Positions 24,499 through 32,909 of a DNA stretch of 48,407 bases are shown here, piece by piece (positions within the stretch are counted from its first letter, which is position 1; the number at the start of each line of letters is the position of its first letter). A model generated the notes under the pieces. It ran no database searches, was not told the origin of the DNA, and saw only the letters and a list, made by a program, of their open reading frames with translations. This stretch comes from a virus: IMG/VR virus record IMGVR_UViG_3300035661_000095, positions 1 through 48,407 of that record, one strand, 5' to 3'. The position numbers were made by a program, and so were the translations under genes.

Positions 24499-25102
24499 CA
24501 AAGCATATCAACAACTAATTGAAACACGATCTCATCGCGGTCATAAACGTGAACAAGGATATGAGGTTCACCACAAAGTTCCCAAAGCAATGGGTGGGAC
24601 TAACGAAAAGGAGAATCTTGTTAGGCTAACCTATAAAGAGCATTACGTTGCTCATCATTTGTTATGCAAAATGCATCCAACTGAAGCTGGAATTCAATAT
24701 GCATTTCTGTGCATGCTTCGTGATCCACATGGACATCGGCTTCTCACTGCTCGAATGATTGACACTATTAAGCGTAATTATTCTGAGTTTAAGAAATGGC
24801 ACCACAAAATTAACAATCCTGGACGTACAGCGCAATCTCGAAGAGCAGCATCAAAGCGTATGTCCGGTGACCAGAATCCAATGCGCGGTAAGCCTGAAAA
24901 GAATCCAACAGCTGCACCCCATACGGTTGTGTTTATGGATGGAACTACAAAAACATACCAATATGGCAAGTTAGGATATGAACAGTTAGGGATACCACGT
25001 GCGACGTGGATACGAGCTGTGATCAAACAACTACCGATACCAAAGTATGGCATCGAGCAAATTATCAAGGATGATAAACATGATGACAAAGACGAAGACT
25101 AA
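24488..25102 (+). CDS. HNH homing endonuclease inserted between nrdA and nrdB
   Basis: Start 24488 is set by GGAGGG 4 nt upstream; ATG 24476 would lie within the hairpin's 5' arm. The 204-residue protein carries an HNH motif: YEVHHKVPKAMGGTNEKENLVRLTYKEHYVAHHLL (residues ~25-60). A basic region with SGDQNPMRGK follows, and then a modular DNA-binding-like C-terminus (YGKLGYEQLGIPRATWIRAV). HNH mobile genes sit in or beside nrd genes in T4-like phages (for example MobE), so the location is typical. It overlaps the nrdB start by 23 nt. Its A/T-rich codon use contrasts with nrdA, consistent with separate origin. Confidence 0.88.
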   Translation: MDYFKAYQQLIETRSHRGHKREQGYEVHHKVPKAMGGTNEKENLVRLTYKEHYVAHHLLCKMHPTEAGIQYAFLCMLRDPHGHRLLTARMIDTIKRNYSEFKKWHHKINNPGRTAQSRRAASKRMSGDQNPMRGKPEKNPTAAPHTVVFMDGTTKTYQYGKLGYEQLGIPRATWIRAVIKQLPIPKYGIEQIIKDDKHDDKDED

Positions 25103-26084
25103 ATTGACAGACGTACGAAGCACATTTAAGCCGTTCGTCTATCCAAAGTGCTACGAGCTGTGGCTTAAGCACGAGCAGATTCACTGGCTGCACTCTGTGG
25201 TGCCAATGCAACAAGATGTGTACGACTTCAAGAAGCGTTTGAGTGCTGGACAGAAGGACTTCCTAACGCAGATTTTGCGTCTGTTCACACAAGGAGACGT
25301 TGATGTTGCAGCTGGCTATGTTAACAACTACCTGCCAGCATTCCCACAGCCTGAAGTTCGGATGATGTTACTTGGCTTCGCAGCACGTGAGGCTGTTCAC
25401 ATCGCTGCGTACAGCCACCTGCTCGAAACACTGGGCTTCCCAGACACTACGTACAACGAGTTCATGAAATACAAGGAGATGGCTGACAAGCACGAGTTCA
25501 TCCTGAAGATCGCTGAATCGGGTGATGCGACGAAGGTGATTCAACAAATGTGCGCCATCTCTGCGTTCACGGAAGGGATGCAGCTGTTCAGCTCATTTGT
25601 GATGCTGCTGAATTTTGGTCGCAATAACCTGATGCCTGGCACGACAAAGATCGTGACGTGGTCAATCATTGACGAGACGACTCACTGTGAAGGCATGACG
25701 TACTTGTTCCGTGAATTTGTCAAGGAAAACAAGGACGTTTGGACCAATGAACTGAAGGCAGAACTGTACGGTATCGCTGAGAAGATGGTTGAACTCGAAG
25801 ATGCGTTCATCACTCTTGCATACAAGCAACTGGATCCATCAGAATTCAAGCAGCAGTTGTCCAGGGAAGACATGCATGCGTACATTCGATACATTGCAGA
25901 CCGCCGATTGATTGGCATGGGTCTCAAGGGCATCTTCAAGCAAAAGAAGAACCCCCTGCCCTGGGTCGACGAAATGCTTGCTCTGCCGTCACACACCAAC
26001 TTCTTTGAGCAAACGGAGTCGAGTTACTCCAAGGGCGCTCTGCAGGGGACGTGGGATGACGTGTGGGGTGCTCTGAAGCAATAA
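25080..26084 (+). CDS. nrdB: Ribonucleoside-diphosphate reductase class I, small subunit
   Basis: Start 25080 (ATGATGACA) is preceded by AAGG at 9 nt; the longer frame to 25047 lies inside the HNH gene and has no site. The 334-residue protein has the di-iron and radical residues: D73 or D75, E104-x-x-H107, radical Y111, E165, E199 and H202 (DETTH). The Tyr identifies a class Ia/b-type tyrosyl-radical subunit. It forms the active enzyme with NrdA. A strong terminator follows the stop. Confidence 0.96.
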   Translation: MMTKTKTKLTDVRSTFKPFVYPKCYELWLKHEQIHWLHSVVPMQQDVYDFKKRLSAGQKDFLTQILRLFTQGDVDVAAGYVNNYLPAFPQPEVRMMLLGFAAREAVHIAAYSHLLETLGFPDTTYNEFMKYKEMADKHEFILKIAESGDATKVIQQMCAISAFTEGMQLFSSFVMLLNFGRNNLMPGTTKIVTWSIIDETTHCEGMTYLFREFVKENKDVWTNELKAELYGIAEKMVELEDAFITLAYKQLDPSEFKQQLSREDMHAYIRYIADRRLIGMGLKGIFKQKKNPLPWVDEMLALPSHTNFFEQTESSYSKGALQGTWDDVWGALKQ

Positions 26085-26103
26085 CCGCACACATGCGATT
26101 ACG

Positions 26104-26132
26104 AAAGGCCGGCTTGTCCGGCCTTTCTTTTT
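26104..26132 (+). terminator. Intrinsic terminator after nrdB
   Basis: AAAGGCCGG and CCGGCCTTT form a 9-bp stem with a CTTGT loop, followed by CTTTTT. It ends the nrd transcript. Confidence 0.92.
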
Positions 26133-26142
26133 GCTATATACT
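26114..26142 (+). promoter_or_regulatory. Sigma70-type promoter overlapping the nrdB terminator
   Basis: TTGTCC (26114-26119) and TATACT (26137-26142) lie 17 bp apart. The start site would be near 26149, just before the AGGAG of the HAD phosphatase gene. The -35 lies in the terminator loop and arm. Confidence 0.5.
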
Positions 26143-26164
26143 GACTGTTATAGGAGAAAATGAG

Positions 26165-26677
26165 ATGACAACAATCGTAGAAATCAACGTCGACCTTGAT
26201 GGGGTCCTGGCAGACTTCGAAAAGCGGGCGCTGGCAATTGCAGGGTTCTATCCCGAGCACGACCCGAACAACAAGCAACTGAAGAGTGACTTTTGGAAGG
26301 CTCTCGCTGCTCACAGGCGCAAGGGTGGCAAATTCTTCGAGGAAATGGACCCTTTGGAGGACGCATTCGTGTTGTGGGAGCATCTGCGCACGTACCACAT
26401 TCCAAAGGTAATCTGCTCTGCACCTGGCCATCTGCCGAATGCTGCGGACGAGAAGCGGGCTTGGGTGCGCAAGCATCTTGGCCACGAGGCGGCAAATTTC
26501 GCCCGCTTTGTGAGCACTTCTCGTGACAAGGCGCAGTTCGCCGGTGTTGGCAGGATCTTGATTGATGATCGCAAGAAGTCGATCGAGCCGTGGATCGAAG
26601 CTGGAGGAATTGGCATTCTGCACAAGAGTGCCCATGACACAATCGCCCAACTCAAGAAGATCGTGGTGCACCAATGA
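26165..26677 (+). CDS. HAD-family phosphatase, 5'(3')-deoxyribonucleotidase-like
   Basis: Start 26165 is set by AGGAG 8 nt upstream; the longer frame lies across the terminator. The 170-residue protein has the HAD nucleophile motif VDLDGVLADFEKRA (D10, D12). Motif II is VICSAPGH (S with the preceding hydrophobic strand), K in DKAQF, and the metal-binding acidic pair is in ILIDDRKKSI. This resembles short 5' nucleotidase C-type proteins. It may act on nucleotides, fitting its place beside the nrd genes; the substrate is inferred. Its stop overlaps the next start (ATGA). Confidence 0.8.
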   Translation: MTTIVEINVDLDGVLADFEKRALAIAGFYPEHDPNNKQLKSDFWKALAAHRRKGGKFFEEMDPLEDAFVLWEHLRTYHIPKVICSAPGHLPNAADEKRAWVRKHLGHEAANFARFVSTSRDKAQFAGVGRILIDDRKKSIEPWIEAGGIGILHKSAHDTIAQLKKIVVHQ

Positions 26678-27048
26678 GCTACCAAGCGTTTGTTCTAACA
26701 GAAGCGTCGCGTGCGAAGGTGGCGACGCTTTTCCCGCCAAAGTTTCCCGAGTGGATTGGCCATCACGTGACGCACGTATTTGGTGGCCCGTTCAAGCAAG
26801 ACATCCCGTATGGCTCAACTGTGACCTTCGACATTATCGGTTACGCAATGGAGGACGGTCTTGAAGCTTTTGTCGTTGCGATGAGAGACGGGACGAAGAT
26901 ACGTCCTAATGGGAAGCTGTACCACGTAACATGGTCGCTTGATCGCAGCAAGGGCAAAAAGTCTGTTGATTCCAACAGACTGATCGCGGAAGGCTATACA
27001 CCTCTGCATGGACCGAGTATTGCTACTCAGTTTGAGCTGGTCGATTAG
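26674..27048 (+). CDS. Conserved hypothetical protein with RNA-processing-like motifs
   Basis: The 124-residue protein is translationally coupled to the HAD gene through an ATGA overlap. It contains FPPKFPEWIGHHVTHVFGGP and KLYHVTWSLDRSKGKKSVDSNRLI. Similar short proteins occur widely without assigned function; the two His-containing strands (HHVTH and YHVTW) recall 2H-phosphoesterase or tRNA-ligase accessory domains, but I cannot confirm that. It meets the gene on the opposite strand with a 4-nt overlap. Confidence 0.65.
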   Translation: MSYQAFVLTEASRAKVATLFPPKFPEWIGHHVTHVFGGPFKQDIPYGSTVTFDIIGYAMEDGLEAFVVAMRDGTKIRPNGKLYHVTWSLDRSKGKKSVDSNRLIAEGYTPLHGPSIATQFELVD

Positions 27049-27290
27049 TCGTCTTCGTATCGGCGCTTCCCAGCGCGCGGAATGAAGATTTCCTCAGGTT
27101 CATCGGAGTCTCGCTCTTCGATGAACCTTCCCCATTCCCGAAGACTGTCGAACCCTTGACCTTCGAGGTTGTCCCAGACGTATCCGTCATCATCAACCTC
27201 AATATCGTACTGCTCCTCGAGTTCGTCGAGCGACATGCAGTCGATGTCATGCATCACCGTACAGTGGGTGTGCACATGGTGCTTGCTCAT
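27045..27290 (-). CDS. Small acidic hypothetical protein
   Basis: The 81-residue protein is rich in Asp, Glu and His, with an N-terminal HHVHTHC cluster. Its middle is MSLDELEEQYDIEVDDDGYVWDNLEG and its C-terminus is basic. AGGAAA precedes the ATG. It converges on the gene at 26674. No family is recognised. Confidence 0.6.
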   Translation of the reverse strand: MSKHHVHTHCTVMHDIDCMSLDELEEQYDIEVDDDGYVWDNLEGQGFDSLREWGRFIEERDSDEPEEIFIPRAGKRRYEDD

Positions 27291-27304
27291 TTGTTTTCCT
27301 GCAA

Positions 27305-28651
27305 TTACTTTGTGTAGATACCTTTAGTATACTTGGTTAGAACTTCTTGCAGTTCCGTCAGGTACACTTGTTTGCGCTTGTCTTCAGAGGCTAACAATTC
27401 GAGGTACACCTTCATCTGGGCCTCAGCCTCTTTGATTCGTTCATCGTTCTTGATACGCTCGTCTTCCGTGAACCGGTAAATTGGCAGGTCAGCGATGTAG
27501 TCAAGATACACGATCTTGATTTGTTCGAGGTACTCTTTCAGTTCCGAACGTGACTGCGTCTTCCGGGCGACGCTACCAACATTGTGTTTGATAGCGGTTC
27601 GGATGTCGTAGTAGCGTTGGATGTCAATTGCTAGTAGGTCGCGCAGGCGCTCATAGCGCTTAACATACCACGTTAGTCGCCAGTCGGTAAACTTAGCGAT
27701 CAACTCTTCGGGCGTTGTGTTCCACACGGCTTTGCCTGTGAAGTCCAGCACGTTAAGATTCTCAAACTCGCGCACAGCTAATCCGAGCATCTTCAACAAG
27801 TCAGCTTCCTCAACGGTGCTGAGATAGCCACGCTTGAACTTCAGTTTGATGTCGATCACATTCTTCGAATTGTCAACATAATCCAGCAAGATCCCCTTCT
27901 CAATCAACCCATCGAGCTTGGCGATCACTTCAGGGTGAGAGGTGCTGTACGGCAGCATCGTGATCACTGCTGTTGATGTATCTTTGACTTCAACCTTGCC
28001 CTTGAAGTAGTATGCTATGCCCCGTTCCGTCGTTTCCTTAGCGTACGCTTGAGTGTCAAGCGGTCGGAACTTTGGCATCGGGTTAGACAGCTTTTTAGCG
28101 CCCTTCAGGTGTGAAATCTGTCCGATGATCAGATCATCTAAAGCTCGAGGCAGAATCGTAGATGCAAAACCCACACCTGTGCCAGAGCTTGGGTTCAACA
28201 AAGCGATTGGGATTAGTGGCAAAAAGTGGACGGGCTCCTGAAGAGTGCCGTCGTAGTTCTCCATCATTGGAACAATCTCAATGTCCCGAAACACGACATC
28301 GTTAGTGAACTCGGACGTCTCAACGGCAGTGTATCGAGCTGCACCATACGCCTTTGGATTCAACAGTGTGCCGAATGCACCATCACCTTTCAGCAGAGGG
28401 ATGTTGTTACCGTATGGAGCTGCAAGAGTGTTGATAGACCCCTCTGGTGAGTCGTGGGGGTGAATCGGCATTGTTGCGCCGGCCAGAGATGCACTCTTGT
28501 AGTGCTTCCCGTCGCGACCCGTCCACAATACGCGCCGTCCGCTCGCCTTCAGGCCATCCGTTGCAGCCACGATTGCTCGCATCTGCATGACGTATAGCGA
28601 ATAGTCACGACGCTGTTGGCTAATGTATTTCGAGGATTCTGGCTTTTTCAT
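27305..28651 (-). CDS. 52: DNA topoisomerase II medium subunit (gp52-like, GyrA/ParC type)
   Basis: The 448 residues match T4 gp52 (442). It has the type IIA breakage-reunion core: KASGRRVLWT, HPHDSPEGSINTLAAPYGNNIPLLKGDGAFGT, and catalytic Y107 in AARYTAV. It then has a coiled-coil region near the C-terminus with no GyrA-type C-terminal wrapping domain. With the ATPase subunit at 29330-31234 it forms a topoisomerase that relaxes and decatenates phage DNA. It is coupled to the metallophosphoesterase by an overlap of start and stop. Confidence 0.94.
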   Translation of the reverse strand: MKKPESSKYISQQRRDYSLYVMQMRAIVAATDGLKASGRRVLWTGRDGKHYKSASLAGATMPIHPHDSPEGSINTLAAPYGNNIPLLKGDGAFGTLLNPKAYGAARYTAVETSEFTNDVVFRDIEIVPMMENYDGTLQEPVHFLPLIPIALLNPSSGTGVGFASTILPRALDDLIIGQISHLKGAKKLSNPMPKFRPLDTQAYAKETTERGIAYYFKGKVEVKDTSTAVITMLPYSTSHPEVIAKLDGLIEKGILLDYVDNSKNVIDIKLKFKRGYLSTVEEADLLKMLGLAVREFENLNVLDFTGKAVWNTTPEELIAKFTDWRLTWYVKRYERLRDLLAIDIQRYYDIRTAIKHNVGSVARKTQSRSELKEYLEQIKIVYLDYIADLPIYRFTEDERIKNDERIKEAEAQMKVYLELLASEDKRKQVYLTELQEVLTKYTKGIYTK

Positions 28652-29325
28652 CGGGTCAGGTAGGCTAGGGCGCGTTCGTACACGCTCTTGATGTTGAGGG
28701 GTGCACAGCCAGTATGTTCAACACAGATGTTGATATTGTGTTCATTGGCCAGATTCTGGTGAATGTGACCGTGCACGTTACCACATCCAGGAGGAACAGT
28801 ATCCAGTGGATAGTGGGTAAACAGCAGCTGGAAATTGGTGCCAGGAATGTCACGAACCATGCACAGATGCCGCTCATGCATGTGGAAGTTGATCAGAGCG
28901 CCGCTTCGATCCATGTCGTGGTTGCCGACAATCTGGATTTTGTAGCCAGGTAAGCGATCAAGGATTTCATTCATCGCAGTGACGGACATAAACGCTACAT
29001 CACCACCGAAAATCACGATGTCTTCAGGCTTAACGTTGGCCATATAGTTGTCGATCATTGCCTGGTTCATCTGCTCGACCGACTCGTACGGTCGAGCACC
29101 ATCTGCGTACTTGATGATGTTTTTGTGTCCGAAGTGAGTGTCACTCCACACCCAGATATCGCCTGTGGGTTCTGACGTTAGGTGGTTGACAGCCTGCCGC
29201 TTAGACTCAATCGCCTTCCATCGGGTGATTGAGCGAGCTTTTGGTGTTGTCCGGCCACGATGAATGTCCGGGTGTTCGAGATCGTGCAAATACCATGCAC
29301 GGAGTGTGTCGTATGTTTGTTTCAT
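28648..29325 (-). CDS. Calcineurin-like metallophosphoesterase
   Basis: The 225-residue protein has all family metal motifs: SDTHFGH, FGGDVAF, GNHD, THYPLD and GHIH. Members hydrolyse phosphodiesters or phosphomonoesters with two metal ions. An N-terminal extension of ~55 basic residues precedes the domain (TTPKARSITRWK). Its placement between the two topoisomerase genes suggests a mobile or accessory cargo within a conserved pair. Substrate unknown. Confidence 0.88.
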   Translation of the reverse strand: MKQTYDTLRAWYLHDLEHPDIHRGRTTPKARSITRWKAIESKRQAVNHLTSEPTGDIWVWSDTHFGHKNIIKYADGARPYESVEQMNQAMIDNYMANVKPEDIVIFGGDVAFMSVTAMNEILDRLPGYKIQIVGNHDMDRSGALINFHMHERHLCMVRDIPGTNFQLLFTHYPLDTVPPGCGNVHGHIHQNLANEHNINICVEHTGCAPLNIKSVYERALAYLTR

Positions 29326-29329
29326 TTGA

Positions 29330-31234
29330 TTATTCCAGAGGATTGGTCAGCCATGCCTTACGAGCGTCAGCGTCGTCGCTGAACAACAGCGTAAGCACGT
29401 CCTTAACCTTTCCGTCGTCGACGATTGAAATCATCGTGTCGCTCTTACCAGACAGAATCATCTCCCAATCTGCAGGAGCCATTGAGCCGAGACCCTTGTA
29501 GTACCGAACCTCGTAACCTTTGTACTTTTCCTTGACTGCTTCGTATTCGGACCGGCGCGTAAAGTGGATCCGCGTCTTCCCCTTGACCACACAAACGTTT
29601 GGAGCGACCAACCGTTTGATGATTGGTGGGTACTTTGGATCGAACAGTTCTGGCCAGAACTTGTAGAACATATTGACCAGCAGTGTGAAGATATCATCTC
29701 CGTCGTAGTCAGCGTCAGTTGCAACCACAATTTCACCGTAGTTAAGCTCACTACGAACAGCGCGCTTTCCAGGAGTCAATCCAATTGCCAGCAACAGTTC
29801 TGAGATTTTACCCATCTTCAGAGCTTGTGCAGGAGTCGCATCGTACACGTTGTTGATCTTACCCGTCAACGCAAAGGCTGCAGTCGTCGTTGGGTCACGA
29901 ACTTCACTGATCTGACTTTTGGCAGAATCACCTTCTGTGATCAGGATTCGGCATTTCATCCGGTCCTTTCCTGTAGCATCAAGCAAGCCGGGAACTGGCT
30001 TGCGCATCTTCTTTTCGTGTTCCTTCAACGCTTCTCGATCAGCTTGACGGTGATACCGGCTGTTGGCGTGCTCAATTACCTCATCCAGCCACTGGCTGGT
30101 CTTCTTAGCAAACGCCTTCCACTGATTATCGATTGACCCAACAAGTTCGCGACGGAGGTCGGGCCCAGTCAGGCGCGTCTTCGCCTGACTGTCGTATTCA
30201 GGATTCTTGACCTTCAAGCTTGCCAGAACGAGCATTCCACGCGTGATGTCTTCGTTCGTGATCTCAATCTTCATCTTCTTCGCTGTGCTGGCAAGTTCTG
30301 CCTGGACACGAGCTGTGAATGCGTTGAAGAACTGCGTATTGCACTTACCTCCGTCAAACAGCATCGAGCTGTTGACCCACGTAAACATCTGTGAGTCAGG
30401 GCGGTCGTGCGCATTCAAGATCACGAAGATTTCACCAACCACATTCAGCTCATTGATCTCGAAAGCGTAAAACTGCTTATCGCCTGCGATCTGCGCCACC
30501 AGTTCGATTAGACCCTTTTTGTACCGATATCGCTTGCCGTTGTACTCGACAGTCACATCGGGATTGGTTATCGCAATCTCAATCGCACGATTACGGATCA
30601 ATTCTTCCGGAAGGGCGACGCTCTTGAATACCAAAGGATCGAGTTGAAATGTGACCTTTGTGCCGGTTGGCTGGGGAGTTGTGGGTTTTGTGATCTTCGG
30701 CTTGGATACCTTGTCCGCACCATCAACAAATCGCTGGTGATACTGCTTACCGTCGCGATTGATCACAACGTCAAATTCACTCGAACAGTAGTTAGTACAC
30801 GCTGCACCAACACCGTTTTGACCAATTACTCCAACCTCTTTGTCGTCTGTGAAGTTGCGACCAGCCTTTAGGCTACCTAGAGCAATTTGTGGCGTTGGGA
30901 CACCAGTGGCGTGTGTGTCGATTGGGATACCACGACCGTTGTCCCCCACGGAATACCAGCCAATGTCTGGCTTCGCGTCAAGCTTCAGCAACTTGATTCG
31001 CGTCGTCAGGTGTGAGAACTCATCGAGCGCGTTGTCGACAACTTCACCGATTGCCTTGTACACGGAGGGAATGAACTCCACTTCCTTGACACTGAGAGTA
31101 TCTTCGGTTAGTAGAGGAATCGCGTAGATGGTTGGACTCATACTACCGAGGTAGATTTGAGTGCGTAACCGAACGTGTTCACGGTCACTTAGCGCTTGAA
31201 TATCTGCGCCAGTGTACGTCTTATCCTTTGCCAT
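29330..31234 (-). CDS. 39: DNA topoisomerase II large subunit (gp39/60-like, GyrB type)
   Basis: Start 31234 is chosen because AAGGATA precedes it; the longer frame starts with GTG and lacks a site. The 634-residue protein has a GHKL ATPase (E64 in GEVVDNALDE, DNGRGIP at 98-104, GQNGVGAACTN around 139-148). A transducer and a TOPRIM domain follow, with ITEGDSAKS (E434) and DADYDGDD (507-514). It is one uninterrupted polypeptide, whereas T4 splits this subunit into gp39 and gp60. It works with the gp52-like subunit encoded just downstream. Confidence 0.95.
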   Translation of the reverse strand: MAKDKTYTGADIQALSDREHVRLRTQIYLGSMSPTIYAIPLLTEDTLSVKEVEFIPSVYKAIGEVVDNALDEFSHLTTRIKLLKLDAKPDIGWYSVGDNGRGIPIDTHATGVPTPQIALGSLKAGRNFTDDKEVGVIGQNGVGAACTNYCSSEFDVVINRDGKQYHQRFVDGADKVSKPKITKPTTPQPTGTKVTFQLDPLVFKSVALPEELIRNRAIEIAITNPDVTVEYNGKRYRYKKGLIELVAQIAGDKQFYAFEINELNVVGEIFVILNAHDRPDSQMFTWVNSSMLFDGGKCNTQFFNAFTARVQAELASTAKKMKIEITNEDITRGMLVLASLKVKNPEYDSQAKTRLTGPDLRRELVGSIDNQWKAFAKKTSQWLDEVIEHANSRYHRQADREALKEHEKKMRKPVPGLLDATGKDRMKCRILITEGDSAKSQISEVRDPTTTAAFALTGKINNVYDATPAQALKMGKISELLLAIGLTPGKRAVRSELNYGEIVVATDADYDGDDIFTLLVNMFYKFWPELFDPKYPPIIKRLVAPNVCVVKGKTRIHFTRRSEYEAVKEKYKGYEVRYYKGLGSMAPADWEMILSGKSDTMISIVDDGKVKDVLTLLFSDDADARKAWLTNPLE

Positions 31235-31247
31235 GGTATCCTTATAG

Positions 31248-31493
31248 TTATGTACGTTTCGCACGACTATCGATCAGTCGATTCAAGTCGGTCAACGCAA
31301 CCTGAAGTGCTGCGTAAATGTTGTTTATCGAGGGATTCGCGTTGAATCCTGTCATTTGATAGACCAGGGAAATCTTGCCAATTATCAGCTCTTGCTGTTG
31401 GGTTAGTTGTCCCAGAGTCATCGTATTCCACAAATCGGAACGGATGGTTGTTGCAATATCTAATTCATCAGTCGGGGTCAGGGTTGTGTTCAT
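31248..31493 (-). CDS. Small hypothetical helical protein
   Basis: The 81-residue protein starts at ATG 31493 with GGAGT 8 nt upstream, inside the end of the SprT-like gene. It is helical with LTQQQELIIGKISLVYQMTGF and IYAALQVALTDLNRLIDSR. Position and overlap indicate real translation in the primase-SprT-topoisomerase operon. No family is recognised. Confidence 0.6.
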   Translation of the reverse strand: MNTTLTPTDELDIATTIRSDLWNTMTLGQLTQQQELIIGKISLVYQMTGFNANPSINNIYAALQVALTDLNRLIDSRAKRT

Positions 31494-31932
31494 CGGGGCA
31501 CTCCTTTAGCTCAAGGTTGGTCGTTCGCATGATTCGCTTTTGCCACTTGAAGAATTGCTCGCCGTGCGTCATATGCGAATGGTGGAAGTGGTCCCACGCA
31601 TGAACCATTTCATGTACTAAGACCATTAGAAAGAGTCTGCGGCTCTCAAATCGTGGTTGGATCGTCAGCTTGATGGCGCCTGCGCGGGCGGGGATTGCCC
31701 ATGCATGCTCGCGCCTGTGCTTGATCAATGTGATTGCGGCGACACGTGGAAGTTTGCCGTAGAACACAGCATGATTCAACTTTCGCCACCAGTAATGGAT
31801 CACCTTAGGCGACAACTCTACGAGTTCATCTCCTCTTTTTCGCAAGTGCCGCTTTATCAGCGTCCTTGCCTTTTGATGTTCCTGCTTCACAATAGACACC
31901 CAACTGTGTATCAGCGGAGAACCGATCTCCAC
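31468..31932 (-). CDS. SprT-like zinc metalloprotease
   Basis: The protein carries the SprT/Spartan catalytic motif HEMVHAWDHF (HExxH) followed by HGEQFFKWQKRIM, with a preceding beta strand KLTIQPRF. Family members bind DNA and degrade DNA-crosslinked proteins. The zinc ribbon of full SprT is absent. The frame opens with GTG at 31932, over 100 nt inside the primase gene. The true start may be later, for example TTG or GTG codons just after the primase stop, so the N-terminus is uncertain. The location beside primase and topoisomerase fits a role in protecting replication. Confidence 0.8.
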   Translation of the reverse strand: MEIGSPLIHSWVSIVKQEHQKARTLIKRHLRKRGDELVELSPKVIHYWWRKLNHAVFYGKLPRVAAITLIKHRREHAWAIPARAGAIKLTIQPRFESRRLFLMVLVHEMVHAWDHFHHSHMTHGEQFFKWQKRIMRTTNLELKECPDEHNPDPD

Positions 31933-32893
31933 TAGTATTCTGAAGGATTGTCATTTGCGTGTACAGTTGGCCGTACTTGATTATTGCATCATTTACGTCC
32001 TTGCACGATCCGATGTCCGGCGTGCTGACTGCCCATCCAAGGTCTAGTCCCTGCCTAGCAAGCAGATGTCCGTCGCCAAATCTATCAGGAATCACGACCT
32101 TCGGTCGTGATGACCGACTGATCCACTTGATCTGGTTCGCAGTCATCTTGTTACTGAAGACAGCAACTCCCTTTAGATGGTGCGCATCGAACCATCCCTC
32201 TACAATATATAGAGGTTCTTCTGAATGGCGCTCTATTTGATCATAGCCACTAAGAATGTTGTTACGTGGGACATTCGGGCTAAGATATTTCTTTTGGTGC
32301 ATATCCGTTAGGTCACGGCCTTGCCAAAATACCAACTTGTTACCCTTATACGTTGGGATAATCAGACGACCGTACCAACGTGTGCAATCAGGATGGTCTG
32401 CTTTTGCAACGAGGTGGAACGGGTGGGACTTCCAATCAACGCCACGCCCCGTTAGGTACTCAATCGCGTATTGCGCGAAGTCGTCGCTAGGATCGTCTTT
32501 TAGCGGATAGAAGAACGGCGGCATCGCAATCTCGTCCGGCTCAATGCTGACGAATTCTACCGCTTTCCCGCCCTGCATCCCTGCTTCTCGCATTTCCAAA
32601 CCGCGGAATAGGACAGCCTGCCAGTCTGTTTCTGGGATTCCAAACGCCTCCAGCACAACTTCCATGTTCTTCGGCATTGAATCGTGCTTGGCAGGATCGT
32701 ATCCACCACTATGTCCGCAGTTGAAGCAGTTATACCCAACGGACTCCCCTTCAAATTTGAAGCCAGCACGTTTGCCCTTCTTGCCATGGTCTCCACAAAC
32801 CTTGCACAGCACACTAAAAAACCCGCGCGCGTTTGCACGCGGCGGGAGTGGGATATGCTGACGAATGACTTGTTGTAAGGTAGGAGCTTCCAT
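31826..32893 (-). CDS. 61: DNA primase (DnaG/gp61-type, zinc ribbon plus TOPRIM)
   Basis: The 355-residue primase is close to T4 gp61 (342). It has an N-terminal zinc ribbon (C30, C33, H36, C56, C59). The polymerase core includes WYGRLIIPTYKGNKLVFWQGRDL, and the TOPRIM motif has IVEGWFDAHH and VVIPDRFGDG. It makes RNA primers for the lagging strand together with the gp41-like helicase. The C-terminal ~40 residues are Lys-rich and probably flexible. Confidence 0.92.
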   Translation of the reverse strand: MEAPTLQQVIRQHIPLPPRANARGFFSVLCKVCGDHGKKGKRAGFKFEGESVGYNCFNCGHSGGYDPAKHDSMPKNMEVVLEAFGIPETDWQAVLFRGLEMREAGMQGGKAVEFVSIEPDEIAMPPFFYPLKDDPSDDFAQYAIEYLTGRGVDWKSHPFHLVAKADHPDCTRWYGRLIIPTYKGNKLVFWQGRDLTDMHQKKYLSPNVPRNNILSGYDQIERHSEEPLYIVEGWFDAHHLKGVAVFSNKMTANQIKWISRSSRPKVVIPDRFGDGHLLARQGLDLGWAVSTPDIGSCKDVNDAIIKYGQLYTQMTILQNTSGDRFSADTQLGVYCEAGTSKGKDADKAALAKKRR

Positions 32894-32909
32894 GACTCCT
32901 TACCTTACA